Source of the DNA: Deltaproteobacteria bacterium
GTDB taxonomy: Bacteria; Desulfobacterota; B13-G15; RBG-16-54-18
DNA length: 64,000 nt
Assembly (NCBI GenBank): GCA_016927065.1
Contig: JAFGNJ010000002.1
Span: forward strand, 1 to 64,000
Direction of reading: 5' to 3'
A program made the position numbers and the translations under genes. The notes beneath the pieces are model-generated. The model made no database searches. It was not told where the DNA came from and saw nothing but the letters and a program-made list of their open reading frames with translations. How positions within the stretch are numbered: the stretch's first letter is position 1; each line of letters starts with the position of its first letter. This document shows, piece after piece, positions 13,570 through 21,630 of the stretch.

Positions 13570-13926
13570 ATGGCAGCAATGGATGAAAAGGAAGCGCGGA
13601 CATGGGCGATGCTCTGCCACCTGGGCGGTCTTGGTGTGTATGTCGTCCCGACGATTGGTCATCTTCTTGCACCCCTCATTATATGGTTGATCAAAAAGGA
13701 TGAGTCTCCTCTTGTAGACGATCAAGGTAAGGAGTCCCTTAACTTTCAGATAACCATAACCATCTATGCTGTTATTGCGGCGCTTCTCATCCCGCTATTT
13801 GGTTTGGGCGCCGTTTTTTTAATTGCTTTAGGAATATTTGATTTGATCATTATTATCATTGCCGCAGTAAAGGCCAACGACGGAGAGAAATACCGCTATC
13901 CGCTGTGTATACGGTTTATTAAATAG
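13570..13926 (+). CDS. DUF4870 membrane protein
   Basis: 118 residues. The opening MDEKEARTWAMLCHLGGLGVY, the PLIIWLIKKDESPLVDDQGKESLNFQ segment and two following hydrophobic helices (about 58-80 and 82-102) are the DUF4870 (Tic20-like) pattern. It has three to four membrane segments with the conserved QGKESLNFQ loop between. Its function in bacteria is unknown. A strong GGAGGT ribosome site lies 8 bases before the ATG. It stands alone, with no coupled neighbour. Confidence 0.9.
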   Translation: MAAMDEKEARTWAMLCHLGGLGVYVVPTIGHLLAPLIIWLIKKDESPLVDDQGKESLNFQITITIYAVIAALLIPLFGLGAVFLIALGIFDLIIIIIAAVKANDGEKYRYPLCIRFIK

Positions 13927-14156
13927 CAGGGCACTCGTTCTAAATTGTTAGGCAGAGTTATTGCGCTTTTGCAAGGAGAGGGAGGGGGGTGAGGAGGTCA
14001 GATCGTTCGACGCAACGCTCGAACACTAATTCTCACCCCCTAAGGATATACTGACAATATGACCTTTTCCAAGGTTTATTATCGTTCGTTTATCTGTTAA
14101 CATCGGTGTTGCTACGTACCTTGAACGTAAGAGGTGCAAAGCAAGGAGGATGTGAC

Positions 14157-14645
14157 GTGAAGAAGTTAGGAGTAACGCTATATGTAATTTTTGTGATTAT
14201 AGCCGTTATCACCCTGAGTACTGCCTGGGGGCAAGAGAGGAATCTAGCGACGAATAAGGCAGTGACGGCTAAGATCAGGGCCTTTGATCAGGAGTTTTTC
14301 AAGGGGTTTGATGTGTACTCGGCAGGGGCGGAGGAGGAGCCTGATGCGCTACTGTTTGATATCAAAGATGATGGGTATCAGCTCCCCGATCATTTTTGGG
14401 GTAAACCCCTTACTGGAGAGGAGATCAACTACGCCATCCGTCGACTAGATGATGAATACCGCGAAGGTATTTGGCATATTCCTTTTTGGCCTGAGGCCCT
14501 CAACATCGTCAACACCAAGGGGGAAGTGCAAGGCTATGTCTATACAGGCCTCGGTGGTGTCGTCATGGACAGAGAGAAAGATGGCCGCACAACCGTATTT
14601 CTCCCTTCTACCCCGCAACCAATCGAGTGGTATTTAAGACAGTAG
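14157..14645 (+). CDS. Secreted protein of unknown function
   Basis: About 162 residues from the GTG at 14157, chosen because AAGGAGG (14143-14149) lies 7 bases before it. The frame extends further upstream but has no ribosome site there. A signal peptide (KKLGVTLYVIFVIIAVITLSTAWG) precedes a soluble body with KAVTAKIRAFDQEFFKGFDVYSAG and a C-terminal strand-rich part (GYVYTGLGGVVMDREKDGRTTV). It has no recognised domain. It ends 39 bases before the epimerase gene and may share its transcript. Confidence 0.75.
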   Translation: MKKLGVTLYVIFVIIAVITLSTAWGQERNLATNKAVTAKIRAFDQEFFKGFDVYSAGAEEEPDALLFDIKDDGYQLPDHFWGKPLTGEEINYAIRRLDDEYREGIWHIPFWPEALNIVNTKGEVQGYVYTGLGGVVMDREKDGRTTVFLPSTPQPIEWYLRQ

Positions 14646-14684
14646 CCAATGTTTCCCCCTTGTACCTAACGATTTTTGATAGTT

Positions 14685-15647
14685 ATGAATAAACGAGTTC
14701 TCGTCACTGGCGGGGTCGGCTTCATCGGCTCACACCTCTGTCAGCGCCTCATGCGTGAGGGGTATGATGTCGTGTGTCTCGACAACTTTGATCCCTTTTA
14801 TGATCCGGCGATCAAGCGGAAGAACCTGGAGGATATCAAGGCCACCGAGGGGAAAGGAGAGTTCCATCTGGTGGAGGGTGATATCAGGGACACGGTGTTT
14901 CTGGAGGATCTGTTCAGGAGTTCGTCGTTCGTTCTAGTCATCCACCTGGCGGCCCGGGCCGGGGTGCGCCCCTCCATAGAACAGCCCGTCCTCTATAATG
15001 AGGTGAACGTCACGGGGACGCTAAACCTCCTAGAGGTCTGCCGGGGATTCGGCGTTAATGATTTTATCTTCGGCTCCTCCTCGTCCGTCTACGGCACAAA
15101 CCGTAAGGTACCCTTTGCCGAGAAGGATAGGTTGGAGGCGATGATCTCCCCCTATGCCGTGACCAAGAGGATAGGGGAGCTTTTTTGCTATACCTACCAT
15201 CACCTCTACAACTTGAATATCTTCTGCCTTAGATTTTTCACCGTCTACGGCCCCCGCCAGCGCCCTGAGATGGCCATCCATAAGTTCACCCGCCTCATCC
15301 ACCAGGGGGAGCGAGTTCCGGTGTACGGTGACGGCACGTCGCGCCGTGATTACACCTACATCGATGATATCATAGGTGGGATCATGGGGGCTGTACGGAA
15401 TCTTAGGGGTTACGCAATCATCAATCTGGGTGAATCAGAGGCCGTCCCTTTGCGCCAGCTCATCTCCCTCATAGAAAAGGCCCTCGGGAAAAAAGCGGAG
15501 GTTGAGGAACTGCCGGAGCAGCCCGGCGATGTCCCCACCACCTACGCCGACATCACACAGGCCCGCAGCCTCCTTGGGTATGACCCTCAGATGGGTATTG
15601 AGGAGGGGGTTAAAAGATTCGTGCGCTGGTTTCGTGATAAGGGGTAA
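14685..15647 (+). CDS. NAD-dependent nucleotide-sugar epimerase
   Basis: About 320 residues, extended short-chain dehydrogenase fold. The NAD loop is TGGVGFIGSHLCQRL, and the catalytic S/YxxxK is SSSVYG plus SPYAVTKRIGE. The segment FFTVYGPRQRPEMAIHKFTRLI and the YTYIDDIIGGI region most resemble UDP-glucuronate 4-epimerases (CapI/LspL type), so UDP-galacturonate formation for surface polysaccharide is likely. Close relatives act on other sugars, so no symbol is given. I take the ATG at 14685; a TTG nine bases earlier is an alternative. Confidence 0.88.
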   Translation: MNKRVLVTGGVGFIGSHLCQRLMREGYDVVCLDNFDPFYDPAIKRKNLEDIKATEGKGEFHLVEGDIRDTVFLEDLFRSSSFVLVIHLAARAGVRPSIEQPVLYNEVNVTGTLNLLEVCRGFGVNDFIFGSSSSVYGTNRKVPFAEKDRLEAMISPYAVTKRIGELFCYTYHHLYNLNIFCLRFFTVYGPRQRPEMAIHKFTRLIHQGERVPVYGDGTSRRDYTYIDDIIGGIMGAVRNLRGYAIINLGESEAVPLRQLISLIEKALGKKAEVEELPEQPGDVPTTYADITQARSLLGYDPQMGIEEGVKRFVRWFRDKG

Positions 15648-15656
15648 AGGGTCGTC

Positions 15657-17399
15657 CTAGAAGTTCCTGTACCGGTTGGTTATGGGGAGGCGCCGGTCTT
15701 TCCCTAAGGCCCGAGGGGTGATCTTGATCCCCGGTGGCCCTTGACGCCGCTTATACTCGTTGTGGTCCACCCGATCGATGACATCCCTGACTATCTGTGG
15801 GTCATAGCCCAGGGCCACGATCTCATTGGCTCCCTTATCCTCTTCCACATAGGCCTGGAGAATAGGGTCTAGTAGCTCATAGGGGGGGAGGGTATCGGTG
15901 TCCTTTTGATCTGGGCGCAGTTCTGCAGAGGGTTCTTTTTGGATGATGCGCGCAGGTATGATTTCCTTTCCCTCTTTTTTGTTTTTATATTCTGCCAGCT
16001 TATAGACCAGGGTCTTGGGACAATCCCTGATCACGGCGAACCCACCAGCCATATCGCCGTACAGGGTACAGTAGCCTGTGCTGAGTTCGCTCTTGTTTCC
16101 GGTAGCAAGGACCAACGCGCCGAATTTATTGGCGAGGGCCATAACGATATTTCCCCTGATCCTGGCCTGGATGTTTTCCTCGGTGGTGTCCAGCTTCCTT
16201 CCTTGAAACAGGGGTTTGGTGGTCTCAATGTAGGAGTCGAAAATGGGGCCGATGGGGACTTCAAGGAGTTGGATTCCCAGATTATCGGCTAACTGTCGGG
16301 CATCTTCCATGCTCTCTGCGCTGGAATAGAGGGAGGGCATGGCCACGCCGGTGACATGTTTCCCTCCTAGGGCATCGACGGCAATAGCGGCCACCAGGGC
16401 GGAATCAATGCCTCCACTGAGCCCGATGAAGACCTTTTGAAAGCCGTTTTTCAGGCAATAATCGCGGGTGCCCACCACCAAGGCCTGATAGATCTCAGCC
16501 ACCTCATCGTACTGGATCGGCTGATGGCTTTCGAGGACGGGCTTGTAAGCCGTCTTTCTTTTCGCTTCGGGAAGGCGTACGGTCTTCAGAGGGATATGAT
16601 CTGGTGTAAGGGCCTGTTTTTCTTTTCTCCTGCGGGGGTCATGGAGCCTGGCCTTGAAGACCGTCTCCGCATCGAGATCAACCACGAGGAGATCCTCAGC
16701 CAAGGAGTGAGCCTGGGCGACCAGGGCCCCTTTAGGATCGATGATCATACTGTTGCCGTCGAATACCAGCTCATCCTGCCCCCCCACCATGTTGACATAG
16801 GCGATGATGGCCGCATTGTCGCTGGCTTGGCTTGAGATCATCCGATAGCGGGCCTTCTGTTTGCCGGCATGGAAGGGGGAGGCATTGATGTTGATTATCA
16901 CCTCGGCGTCGCCGATGACCATCTCGGTCTTGAGGGGGTCGCCGGCATGCCAGATGTCCTCGCAGATGCTCACCCCCACCTTGACGCCCCGGAGTTCGAA
17001 GACCAGCGCCTCTCTCCCCGCTTGGAAATAGCGGTCCTCGTCAAAGACGCTGTAATTGGGGAGGAAGACCTTGTGATAGACTGCCGACAGTTTGCCGTCG
17101 TGGATCAGGGCCGCGGCATTGTAGATATCATCCTGTTTATCGACAAAGCCCACCACGACGGTCAGGCCGCGTGCGGCCTTCGCTATCTCCCCTACGGTCT
17201 TGAGATTCTGTTGGACAAAGCGGGGCATGAAGAGGAGGTCCTCGGGTGGGTAGCCCGTGACGGCCAGCTCTGGAAAGGCGAGGAGATCCACCCCAAGCAT
17301 GCGGGCCTGCTGGATCCCTTCCTCTATTTTGTGGGCGTTCCCTGCGAGATCTCCTACCGTCGCATTGATCTGGGCCAGGGCGATCCTAATAGATTTCAT
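15657..17399 (-). CDS. nadE: Glutamine-dependent NAD+ synthetase
   Basis: About 580 residues, two domains. The N-terminal nitrilase-type glutaminase (about 1-270) has the Glu in FPELAVTGYPPEDL, the Lys in YHKVFLPNY and the Cys in SICEDIWHAG. The C-terminal synthetase has the PP-loop GLSGGIDSALVAA and the GNKSELSTGYCTLYGDMAGG segment. It makes NAD from nicotinate adenine dinucleotide using glutamine. The frame extends to 17465, but that stretch covers the promoter; the family start is the ATG at 17397-17399 (MKSIRIALAQIN). Confidence 0.95.
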   Translation of the reverse strand: MKSIRIALAQINATVGDLAGNAHKIEEGIQQARMLGVDLLAFPELAVTGYPPEDLLFMPRFVQQNLKTVGEIAKAARGLTVVVGFVDKQDDIYNAAALIHDGKLSAVYHKVFLPNYSVFDEDRYFQAGREALVFELRGVKVGVSICEDIWHAGDPLKTEMVIGDAEVIININASPFHAGKQKARYRMISSQASDNAAIIAYVNMVGGQDELVFDGNSMIIDPKGALVAQAHSLAEDLLVVDLDAETVFKARLHDPRRRKEKQALTPDHIPLKTVRLPEAKRKTAYKPVLESHQPIQYDEVAEIYQALVVGTRDYCLKNGFQKVFIGLSGGIDSALVAAIAVDALGGKHVTGVAMPSLYSSAESMEDARQLADNLGIQLLEVPIGPIFDSYIETTKPLFQGRKLDTTEENIQARIRGNIVMALANKFGALVLATGNKSELSTGYCTLYGDMAGGFAVIRDCPKTLVYKLAEYKNKKEGKEIIPARIIQKEPSAELRPDQKDTDTLPPYELLDPILQAYVEEDKGANEIVALGYDPQIVRDVIDRVDHNEYKRRQGPPGIKITPRALGKDRRLPITNRYRNF

Positions 17400-17435
17400 T
17401 ATATACCTAATATACCTACAAATCTCTTCATTCAC

Positions 17436-17462
17436 ATTATACACCAGCGACCATACTGTCAA
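17436..17462 (-). promoter_or_regulatory. Promoter of nadE
   Basis: On the minus strand TTGACA (17457-17462) and TATAAT (17436-17441) are both consensus, but the spacing is 15 bases, shorter than ideal. The boxes overlap the apparent upstream extension of the nadE frame, supporting the downstream ATG as the real start. Confidence 0.5.
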
Positions 17463-17486
17463 CATAATATGATAATATCAGAAACC

Positions 17487-17515
17487 TTGACACGTGAATG
17501 AAGAGCCATTATATT
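17487..17515 (+). promoter_or_regulatory. Promoter of the FmdB-type gene
   Basis: TTGACA (17487-17492) and TATATT (17510-17515) are separated by 17 bases, 25 bases ahead of the TTG start at 17541. It is divergent from and adjacent to the nadE promoter, so the two may influence each other. Confidence 0.6.
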
Positions 17516-17540
17516 TTTTTCAAGGCTCAGGGAGAACAAA

Positions 17541-17813
17541 TTGCCTATTTACGAATATCAATGCACAAAGTGTGATCGTATTATAGAGGTGATGCAGAAG
17601 ATCACTGATGAACCCTTAGAAACATGTTCCTACTGTAAGGGTAGTCTGCGACGCCTGATGTCCCTCAACTCTTTTCATTTAAAAGGGAACGGGTGGTACG
17701 TTACTGATTATAAAGATAAGGGCAAAGATAAGGGTAAAGATAATGGGGAAAAACCCTCAGAGAAAAAGGAAGTAAAAACGGATAAAAAAACGGAAAACGC
17801 AAGCACGGCCTAG
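17541..17813 (+). CDS. FmdB-family zinc-ribbon protein
   Basis: 90 residues. The start is a TTG preceded by GGGAGAA. The N-terminus MPIYEYQCTKCDRIIEVMQK and the second pair CSYC make the CxxC...CxxC zinc ribbon of the FmdB regulatory-protein family. The tail is lysine-rich low complexity with KDKGKDKGKDNGEK repeats. Members are small cytoplasmic proteins, first linked to formamidase regulation, whose role is mostly undefined. A terminator overlaps its stop codon, so it forms a single-gene unit. Confidence 0.9.
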   Translation: MPIYEYQCTKCDRIIEVMQKITDEPLETCSYCKGSLRRLMSLNSFHLKGNGWYVTDYKDKGKDKGKDNGEKPSEKKEVKTDKKTENASTA

Positions 17814-17822
17814 CCGTTTTTT
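17805..17822 (+). terminator. Intrinsic terminator of the FmdB-type gene
   Basis: ACGGC / GCCGT stem (17805-17809 and 17813-17817) with a 3-base loop is followed by a run of six T (17817-17822). The stop codon TAG sits in the hairpin loop. Confidence 0.6.
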
Positions 17823-17928
17823 AGAGGTTCTTGAATAAGATTTCTGCTTCCATAAGTATTAAGATATCATTGCCCATAACCTGCAAATAGGAGGCGCAAT
17901 TGAAAGCCGCACCCTCTCCAACGAGATG

Positions 17929-18537
17929 TTAAACCGCATTTCTTTTCTTCCCTACAAACTTGGTAGCAAATAACCAAAGACATATTAGCAATAACCACGC
18001 AATCAATGAAAATATCAACTTATTTGTCAGAAGACGTTCGAATTCATAATTAGTATACGAAAAATTAAATGGACATGTCCAATAAATCATTTCGGAAAAT
18101 CCGGCAATTAACCCAACGATACCTATCCATCGATCAAATTTTACATATGCTAATGAACCAATTACGATACTTAAAAAACCACAAACCCAGAAAAATCGTA
18201 GCCTAAAAATATCTCTACTATAAGATTCCCAATTTCTAATAGAATTTTTTAATTTATATTCTGATTTATAGGGTTCTTTGTTATGCCTTTCTTTGTCAGG
18301 GATATATGGATTCTTAGCATCTTTTTCATATACTGTAACCTTTCCATGAGCTTTGTCATAAAGTACCAACAATTCATCAAGATCTTGTGATTTTTTTATA
18401 TCCTTTTCAATTTTTTCCTCATATTTATCGAGAACTGATGATCTTGGTTCAAGCCATTTTACGTAAATATGCCTAAACGTCTGCGTTGATAAAGTTACAA
18501 GGCCAATAATGAAAAGTGTAATTAATAATGCTCTCAT
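17929..18537 (-). CDS. AT-rich four-helix membrane protein, unknown
   Basis: About 202 residues from the ATG at 18535-18537, chosen because GGGAG lies 6 bases before it (an ATG two codons earlier is too close). One membrane helix at the N-terminus (RALLITLFIIGLVTL), a long charged middle with a KYEEKIEKDIKKSQ segment suggesting coiled coil, then about three more helices (FFWVCGFLSIVIGSLAY, WIGIVGLIAGFSEMIYW, LIFSLIAWLLLICLWLF). Family not recognised. The base composition is far more AT-rich than the neighbouring nadE and moeA genes, which suggests acquisition by transfer. Confidence 0.65.
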   Translation of the reverse strand: MRALLITLFIIGLVTLSTQTFRHIYVKWLEPRSSVLDKYEEKIEKDIKKSQDLDELLVLYDKAHGKVTVYEKDAKNPYIPDKERHNKEPYKSEYKLKNSIRNWESYSRDIFRLRFFWVCGFLSIVIGSLAYVKFDRWIGIVGLIAGFSEMIYWTCPFNFSYTNYEFERLLTNKLIFSLIAWLLLICLWLFATKFVGKKRNAV

Positions 18538-18642
18538 GTTCATCTCCCTTCGTTTAAAGCTACACTTGTGCGGAACGCGCGAGGTGCAGTTTTTATGGAC
18601 GCGGTCCGTCCATATTTATTCGCCCAAGGGGGGCAGACGTGG

Positions 18643-18711
18643 GATGAGGTCTTGAATTGTGAATTAGAACTGGCAGTTTGCAGTTCCAATATTCCAAGAC
18701 CTGATCTCATC
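18643..18711. repeat. 69-bp imperfect palindrome
   Basis: Outer arms GATGAG (18643-18648) and CTCATC (18706-18711) enclose GGTCTTG and CAAGACC, and inner GAACTG and CAGTTC. The right arm has a few extra bases. A second small inverted repeat (ATGGACG / CGTCCAT) lies just upstream at about 18595-18613. There is no T run, so it is not an obvious terminator. It could be a MITE-like relic or a structured transcript. Confidence 0.45.
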
Positions 18712-18814
18712 ACGTATATGATAAATTCTTTCGTTGCCATGCCGCACTCTGGATACCAATTACAAATGGAATCACAAGGGCGAAGATGATGCCAAATATA
18801 GCAAATGTTATCAT
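18710..18814 (-). CDS. Possible 34-residue membrane peptide
   Basis: The frame MITFAIFGIIFALVIPFVIG followed by IQSAAWQRKNLSYT ends in a double stop and would give a single hydrophobic helix with a basic tail. A TTAGG lies about 8 bases before the ATG. Its 3' end overlaps the 69-bp palindrome. It directly follows the frameshifted gene at 18823-19057 and may be the last piece of the same decayed locus instead of an independent gene. Confidence 0.25.
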   Translation of the reverse strand: MITFAIFGIIFALVIPFVIGIQSAAWQRKNLSYT

Positions 18815-18822
18815 AATAATAC

Positions 18823-19057
18823 CTAAGATTCATACGAATTTCCAAAATGACTTTTGACATACAAGACAGGGAAACAATCAATTTTCTGTGGCAATACACT
18901 ACCTAATACCATTATGATCATTGCAGCAAGTAACATAAATCCCACTGAAAAAACCCAAAATAGATAAGAACATCGCCCACGGCCTGGTAGAACGCATTGA
19001 ATCGATTATATGACTTGTTATTTTTAATTCCGAAGACTGAATGTGTGCTTTATCCAT
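18823..19057 (-). pseudogene. Frameshifted small membrane protein (DUF5362-like)
   Basis: From the ATG at 19055-19057 (preceded by a G-rich ribosome site) the frame reads MDKAHIQSSELKITSHIIDS, then RSTRPWAMFLSILGF. It then needs one base removed from the six-base homopolymer at 18948-18953 to continue as SVGFMLLAAMIIMVLGSVLP and end at 18823. The pattern of a short N-terminus, a 'TRPW' motif and hydrophobic helices resembles DUF5362-type proteins; that name is tentative. It is either a real pseudogene, a sequencing error in a homopolymer, or, less likely, a programmed slip. Confidence 0.45.
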
Positions 19058-19112
19058 ACTATCCCCCCCCTTTTTTTGTTGATAGATGCTATTTATAGAT
19101 TTAACCTAATTG

Positions 19113-19135
19113 TAAAAAAATTCTTGAAAAGAATT
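19113..19135 (-). terminator. Terminator after mogA
   Basis: On the minus strand a 7-bp AATTCTT / AAGAATT hairpin with a 3-base loop (19119-19135) is followed by about seven T (plus-strand A run 19114-19120). It lies about 85 bases after the mogA stop. The stem is AT-only, so termination may be weak. Confidence 0.45.
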
Positions 19136-19219
19136 AGCACAGTAATTATAGAGTGTCAATAATACATACTAAAGAAGAAAAAATGGGTGAATGAGGTAAT
19201 TCTGCAGAAAGTTTCTTTT

Positions 19220-19708
19220 TCACTCTCCGCACTCCCCTGGATCTCCCTGGAGCTTGGCGATGGTGTGGGGTATGGCCGGGAGGATTACCTCTAGGCCCTC
19301 CCGCACCGCCTTGGGGCTGCCGGGAAGGTTGACGATAAGGGTGCTGCCCCGCACACCGCACAGGGCGCGGGAGATCATGGCATGAGGGGTCTTCTTCAAC
19401 CCTTCCATCCGCATGGCCTCGGCAAAACCGGGGATCTCCCACTCAATTACCTCCCTCGTGGCATCAGGGGTGACGTCGCGCGGGCTGACCCCCGTCCCGC
19501 CGGTGGTCACGATAAGGTCCAATCCCATCTCGTCCGTCCCCTGTATGAGCGCCCGCTTGATCTCCTCTTCCTCATCCGGCACTATGGTGCTGAACGCCAC
19601 CTCGGCGCCCACCCCCTGTATCATCTCCCGGATGACCTCACCGCTGGCATCCTCCCGCTTGCCTCGATATCCCCGGTCGCTGACGGTAATAACCCCTACT
19701 TTTATCAT
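19220..19708 (-). CDS. mogA: Molybdopterin adenylyltransferase (MogA/MoaB)
   Basis: 162 residues. It adenylylates molybdopterin before metal insertion. The N-terminus KVGVITVSDRGYRGKREDASG, the TTGGTGVSPRDVTPDAT loop and the STLIVNLPGSPKAVREGLEVI segment are the MoaB/MogA signature. It overlaps moeA upstream by 4 bases, so the two successive steps of cofactor maturation are translationally coupled. MogA and MoaB are hard to tell apart by sequence; the role is the same. Confidence 0.93.
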   Translation of the reverse strand: MIKVGVITVSDRGYRGKREDASGEVIREMIQGVGAEVAFSTIVPDEEEEIKRALIQGTDEMGLDLIVTTGGTGVSPRDVTPDATREVIEWEIPGFAEAMRMEGLKKTPHAMISRALCGVRGSTLIVNLPGSPKAVREGLEVILPAIPHTIAKLQGDPGECGE

Positions 19709-21630
19709 CCTGTGATCTCCTCTCCCATCCGGGAGGTGTCATAGCCGCCAAGCCCCTCGATCTCGGCCTGAAACTCCTCTGAGCGCAGGACCCCGATGAC
19801 CTTTTGGACCCGGGGGTCGTCACAGTGCTCGTGAGGTATGATGAGGTCATATCGCTCCTGCGCTATGGGCACGAAGTCCAGATCCAGGGCCTTGGCGGCC
19901 CCATAGATCCCTAGCCCGACGTCGGCCCTGCCGCTTGCAACTGCCACTGCCACCCCGAGGTGGGTGTACTCCTCTCCCTCATTGCCGGCGATTTGTTTCG
20001 GATCTATCCCCTCCTTTCCTATGAGGTAATCGAGCAGGACCCGGGTGCCCGAACCCCGCTGCCGATTAATGAAACGCACCCCATCCCGCACCAGGTCGGA
20101 CAACCCCGTGATCCCCAGGGGGTTGCCCGGGGGAAGGATAAATCCCTGCTGGCGATAGGCGAGGTGGATGATCTTCACTGGTGTTTCGCCAAGAAATTTC
20201 TGGATATAGGGAAGATTGTACTCACCGGTGGCCGGTTCCAAGAGGTGGGAGCCGGCCATGTGGGCGTATCCCTTTTTGAGGGCGATGATCCCTTCGAGGC
20301 TCCCCACATGGTTGGATGAGAGGTGTAGGGCAGGGTCGTCCCTTGTGACCCAGATGGCCAAGAGATCGAGTGCCAGGTCGTGGCTGCCGATGATCACCAC
20401 GGTGTTTTCGACGGCTGCTTTTTCCACCAAGAGCTCCGCCTCGGTTTCCTCCCCTTCCTCGATCCCCTCCAGCAGGCGGGGGATGCGGATGATGGCATCG
20501 GCCCGGGTGAGTGAGGTAATTGTCCCAGCCCCTCGGGATAATGGTGTGGCCATGATCCGCTCACCAACCCGTCCCGCTCTTATGCGAACAAACTCCTCCA
20601 CACCCAGCTTGGAAGGGAGCCTCCTGGTGGGCACCACGGTAATTGCTTCCCGCTGCGGCGCTGCGGTTCCCAGCATGGCGGCGATCAGGGGTTTGAGGAA
20701 GAGGTCGCACGAGATGACAGCGGAGACCGTGTAACCGGGGACGCCGACGATAGGCCTTCCATCAACCACTCCCAAAAGGGTAGGTTTACCCGGCATAATA
20801 GTGACCCCGTGGACCAGTACCTCCCCCAACTCCTCGACGATGGCGGGGGTGTAGTCCTCGGAACCGGCGGACGATCCCGCATTGATTACGATGACATCAC
20901 AGCCTTCCCGAACGGCGGCGCGGACGGCATCCGTGAGCGTCTGGGGATTGTCCCGGACGATGGGGTAGGGAATGCACTCCCCTCCGGCCTCCTCGATGAG
21001 CCCTTTCAAGACGGTCGAGTTCACATCCACGATCTTTCCTGTCTGAGGCCCCCTGGCGAGGGCCTCCTCAGGGGGCACCACCTCGTCGCCGGTGGGGATG
21101 ACGGCGATCCGGGGCTTCTGTTTGACCGGGACCTCCAAGACCCCGCCGGCCAACAAGGCCCCCAGATCCGTGGGGGTGATACGATGTCCCGGGGGGAGAA
21201 CGAGCTCGCTGGCGACCAGGTCTTCACCCACCATGCGCACGTACTGCCAGGGCGAGGCGGCCCGCATGATCTCCACGGTCTGTGCATCGATTTGATTGAC
21301 CTCCTCGATCATGACCACGGCATCGGTCCCCGGAGGAAGAGGATCGCCGGTATCCACGAAGAATGCCTCCGCCCCCACCCGTAACTGCTTGGGTTGGTCC
21401 TCCGCCACCCCAAAGGTGGCCTGCGCCGCCAGAGCGATCCCGTCCATGGCAGCACTGTGATAGTGGGGTGACGAGAAGCGGGCGAAGATGGGCTCGGCAG
21501 TCACCCTGGTGAGGGCCTCTTTGACGGGGATGATCTCCGTGCGGTCATATTGTGAGGGTTTGACCCGCTCGAATAAGGCCTGGCGGGCCTCCTCCCAGGT
21601 TCGCATCTGCAGGTAGATGCGCCGCTTCAT
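19705..21630 (-). CDS. moeA: MoeA fused to a binding-protein-like domain
   Basis: 641 residues, much longer than plain MoeA (about 400). Residues 1 to about 400 are a complete molybdopterin molybdenumtransferase: SSPHYHSAAMDGIAL, GDPLPPGTDAVVMIEEV, VINAGSSAGSEDYTPAIVEELG, MPGKPTLLGVVDGRPIVGVPGY. Residues from about 410 are a periplasmic-binding-protein-like domain (VIIGSHDLALDLLAIW, RFINRQRGSGTRVLLDYLI, ADVGLGIYGAAKALDLDFVPI). This fusion is known in Mo/W-using bacteria and archaea and may sense or hold oxyanion or cofactor in the cytoplasm. Overlaps of 4 bases link it to rtcB and mogA. Confidence 0.93.
   Translation of the reverse strand: MKRRIYLQMRTWEEARQALFERVKPSQYDRTEIIPVKEALTRVTAEPIFARFSSPHYHSAAMDGIALAAQATFGVAEDQPKQLRVGAEAFFVDTGDPLPPGTDAVVMIEEVNQIDAQTVEIMRAASPWQYVRMVGEDLVASELVLPPGHRITPTDLGALLAGGVLEVPVKQKPRIAVIPTGDEVVPPEEALARGPQTGKIVDVNSTVLKGLIEEAGGECIPYPIVRDNPQTLTDAVRAAVREGCDVIVINAGSSAGSEDYTPAIVEELGEVLVHGVTIMPGKPTLLGVVDGRPIVGVPGYTVSAVISCDLFLKPLIAAMLGTAAPQREAITVVPTRRLPSKLGVEEFVRIRAGRVGERIMATPLSRGAGTITSLTRADAIIRIPRLLEGIEEGEETEAELLVEKAAVENTVVIIGSHDLALDLLAIWVTRDDPALHLSSNHVGSLEGIIALKKGYAHMAGSHLLEPATGEYNLPYIQKFLGETPVKIIHLAYRQQGFILPPGNPLGITGLSDLVRDGVRFINRQRGSGTRVLLDYLIGKEGIDPKQIAGNEGEEYTHLGVAVAVASGRADVGLGIYGAAKALDLDFVPIAQERYDLIIPHEHCDDPRVQKVIGVLRSEEFQAEIEGLGGYDTSRMGEEITG

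Noticed and set aside
13377-13586. 69-codon frame before the DUF4870 gene
   Set aside because: Runs through the next gene's ribosome site and start, has no ribosome site of its own and no protein-like pattern.
18540-18899. 119-codon minus-strand frame in the AT-rich patch
   Set aside because: Crosses the palindrome and small hairpin; composition and repeats do not look coding, and better short frames overlap it.
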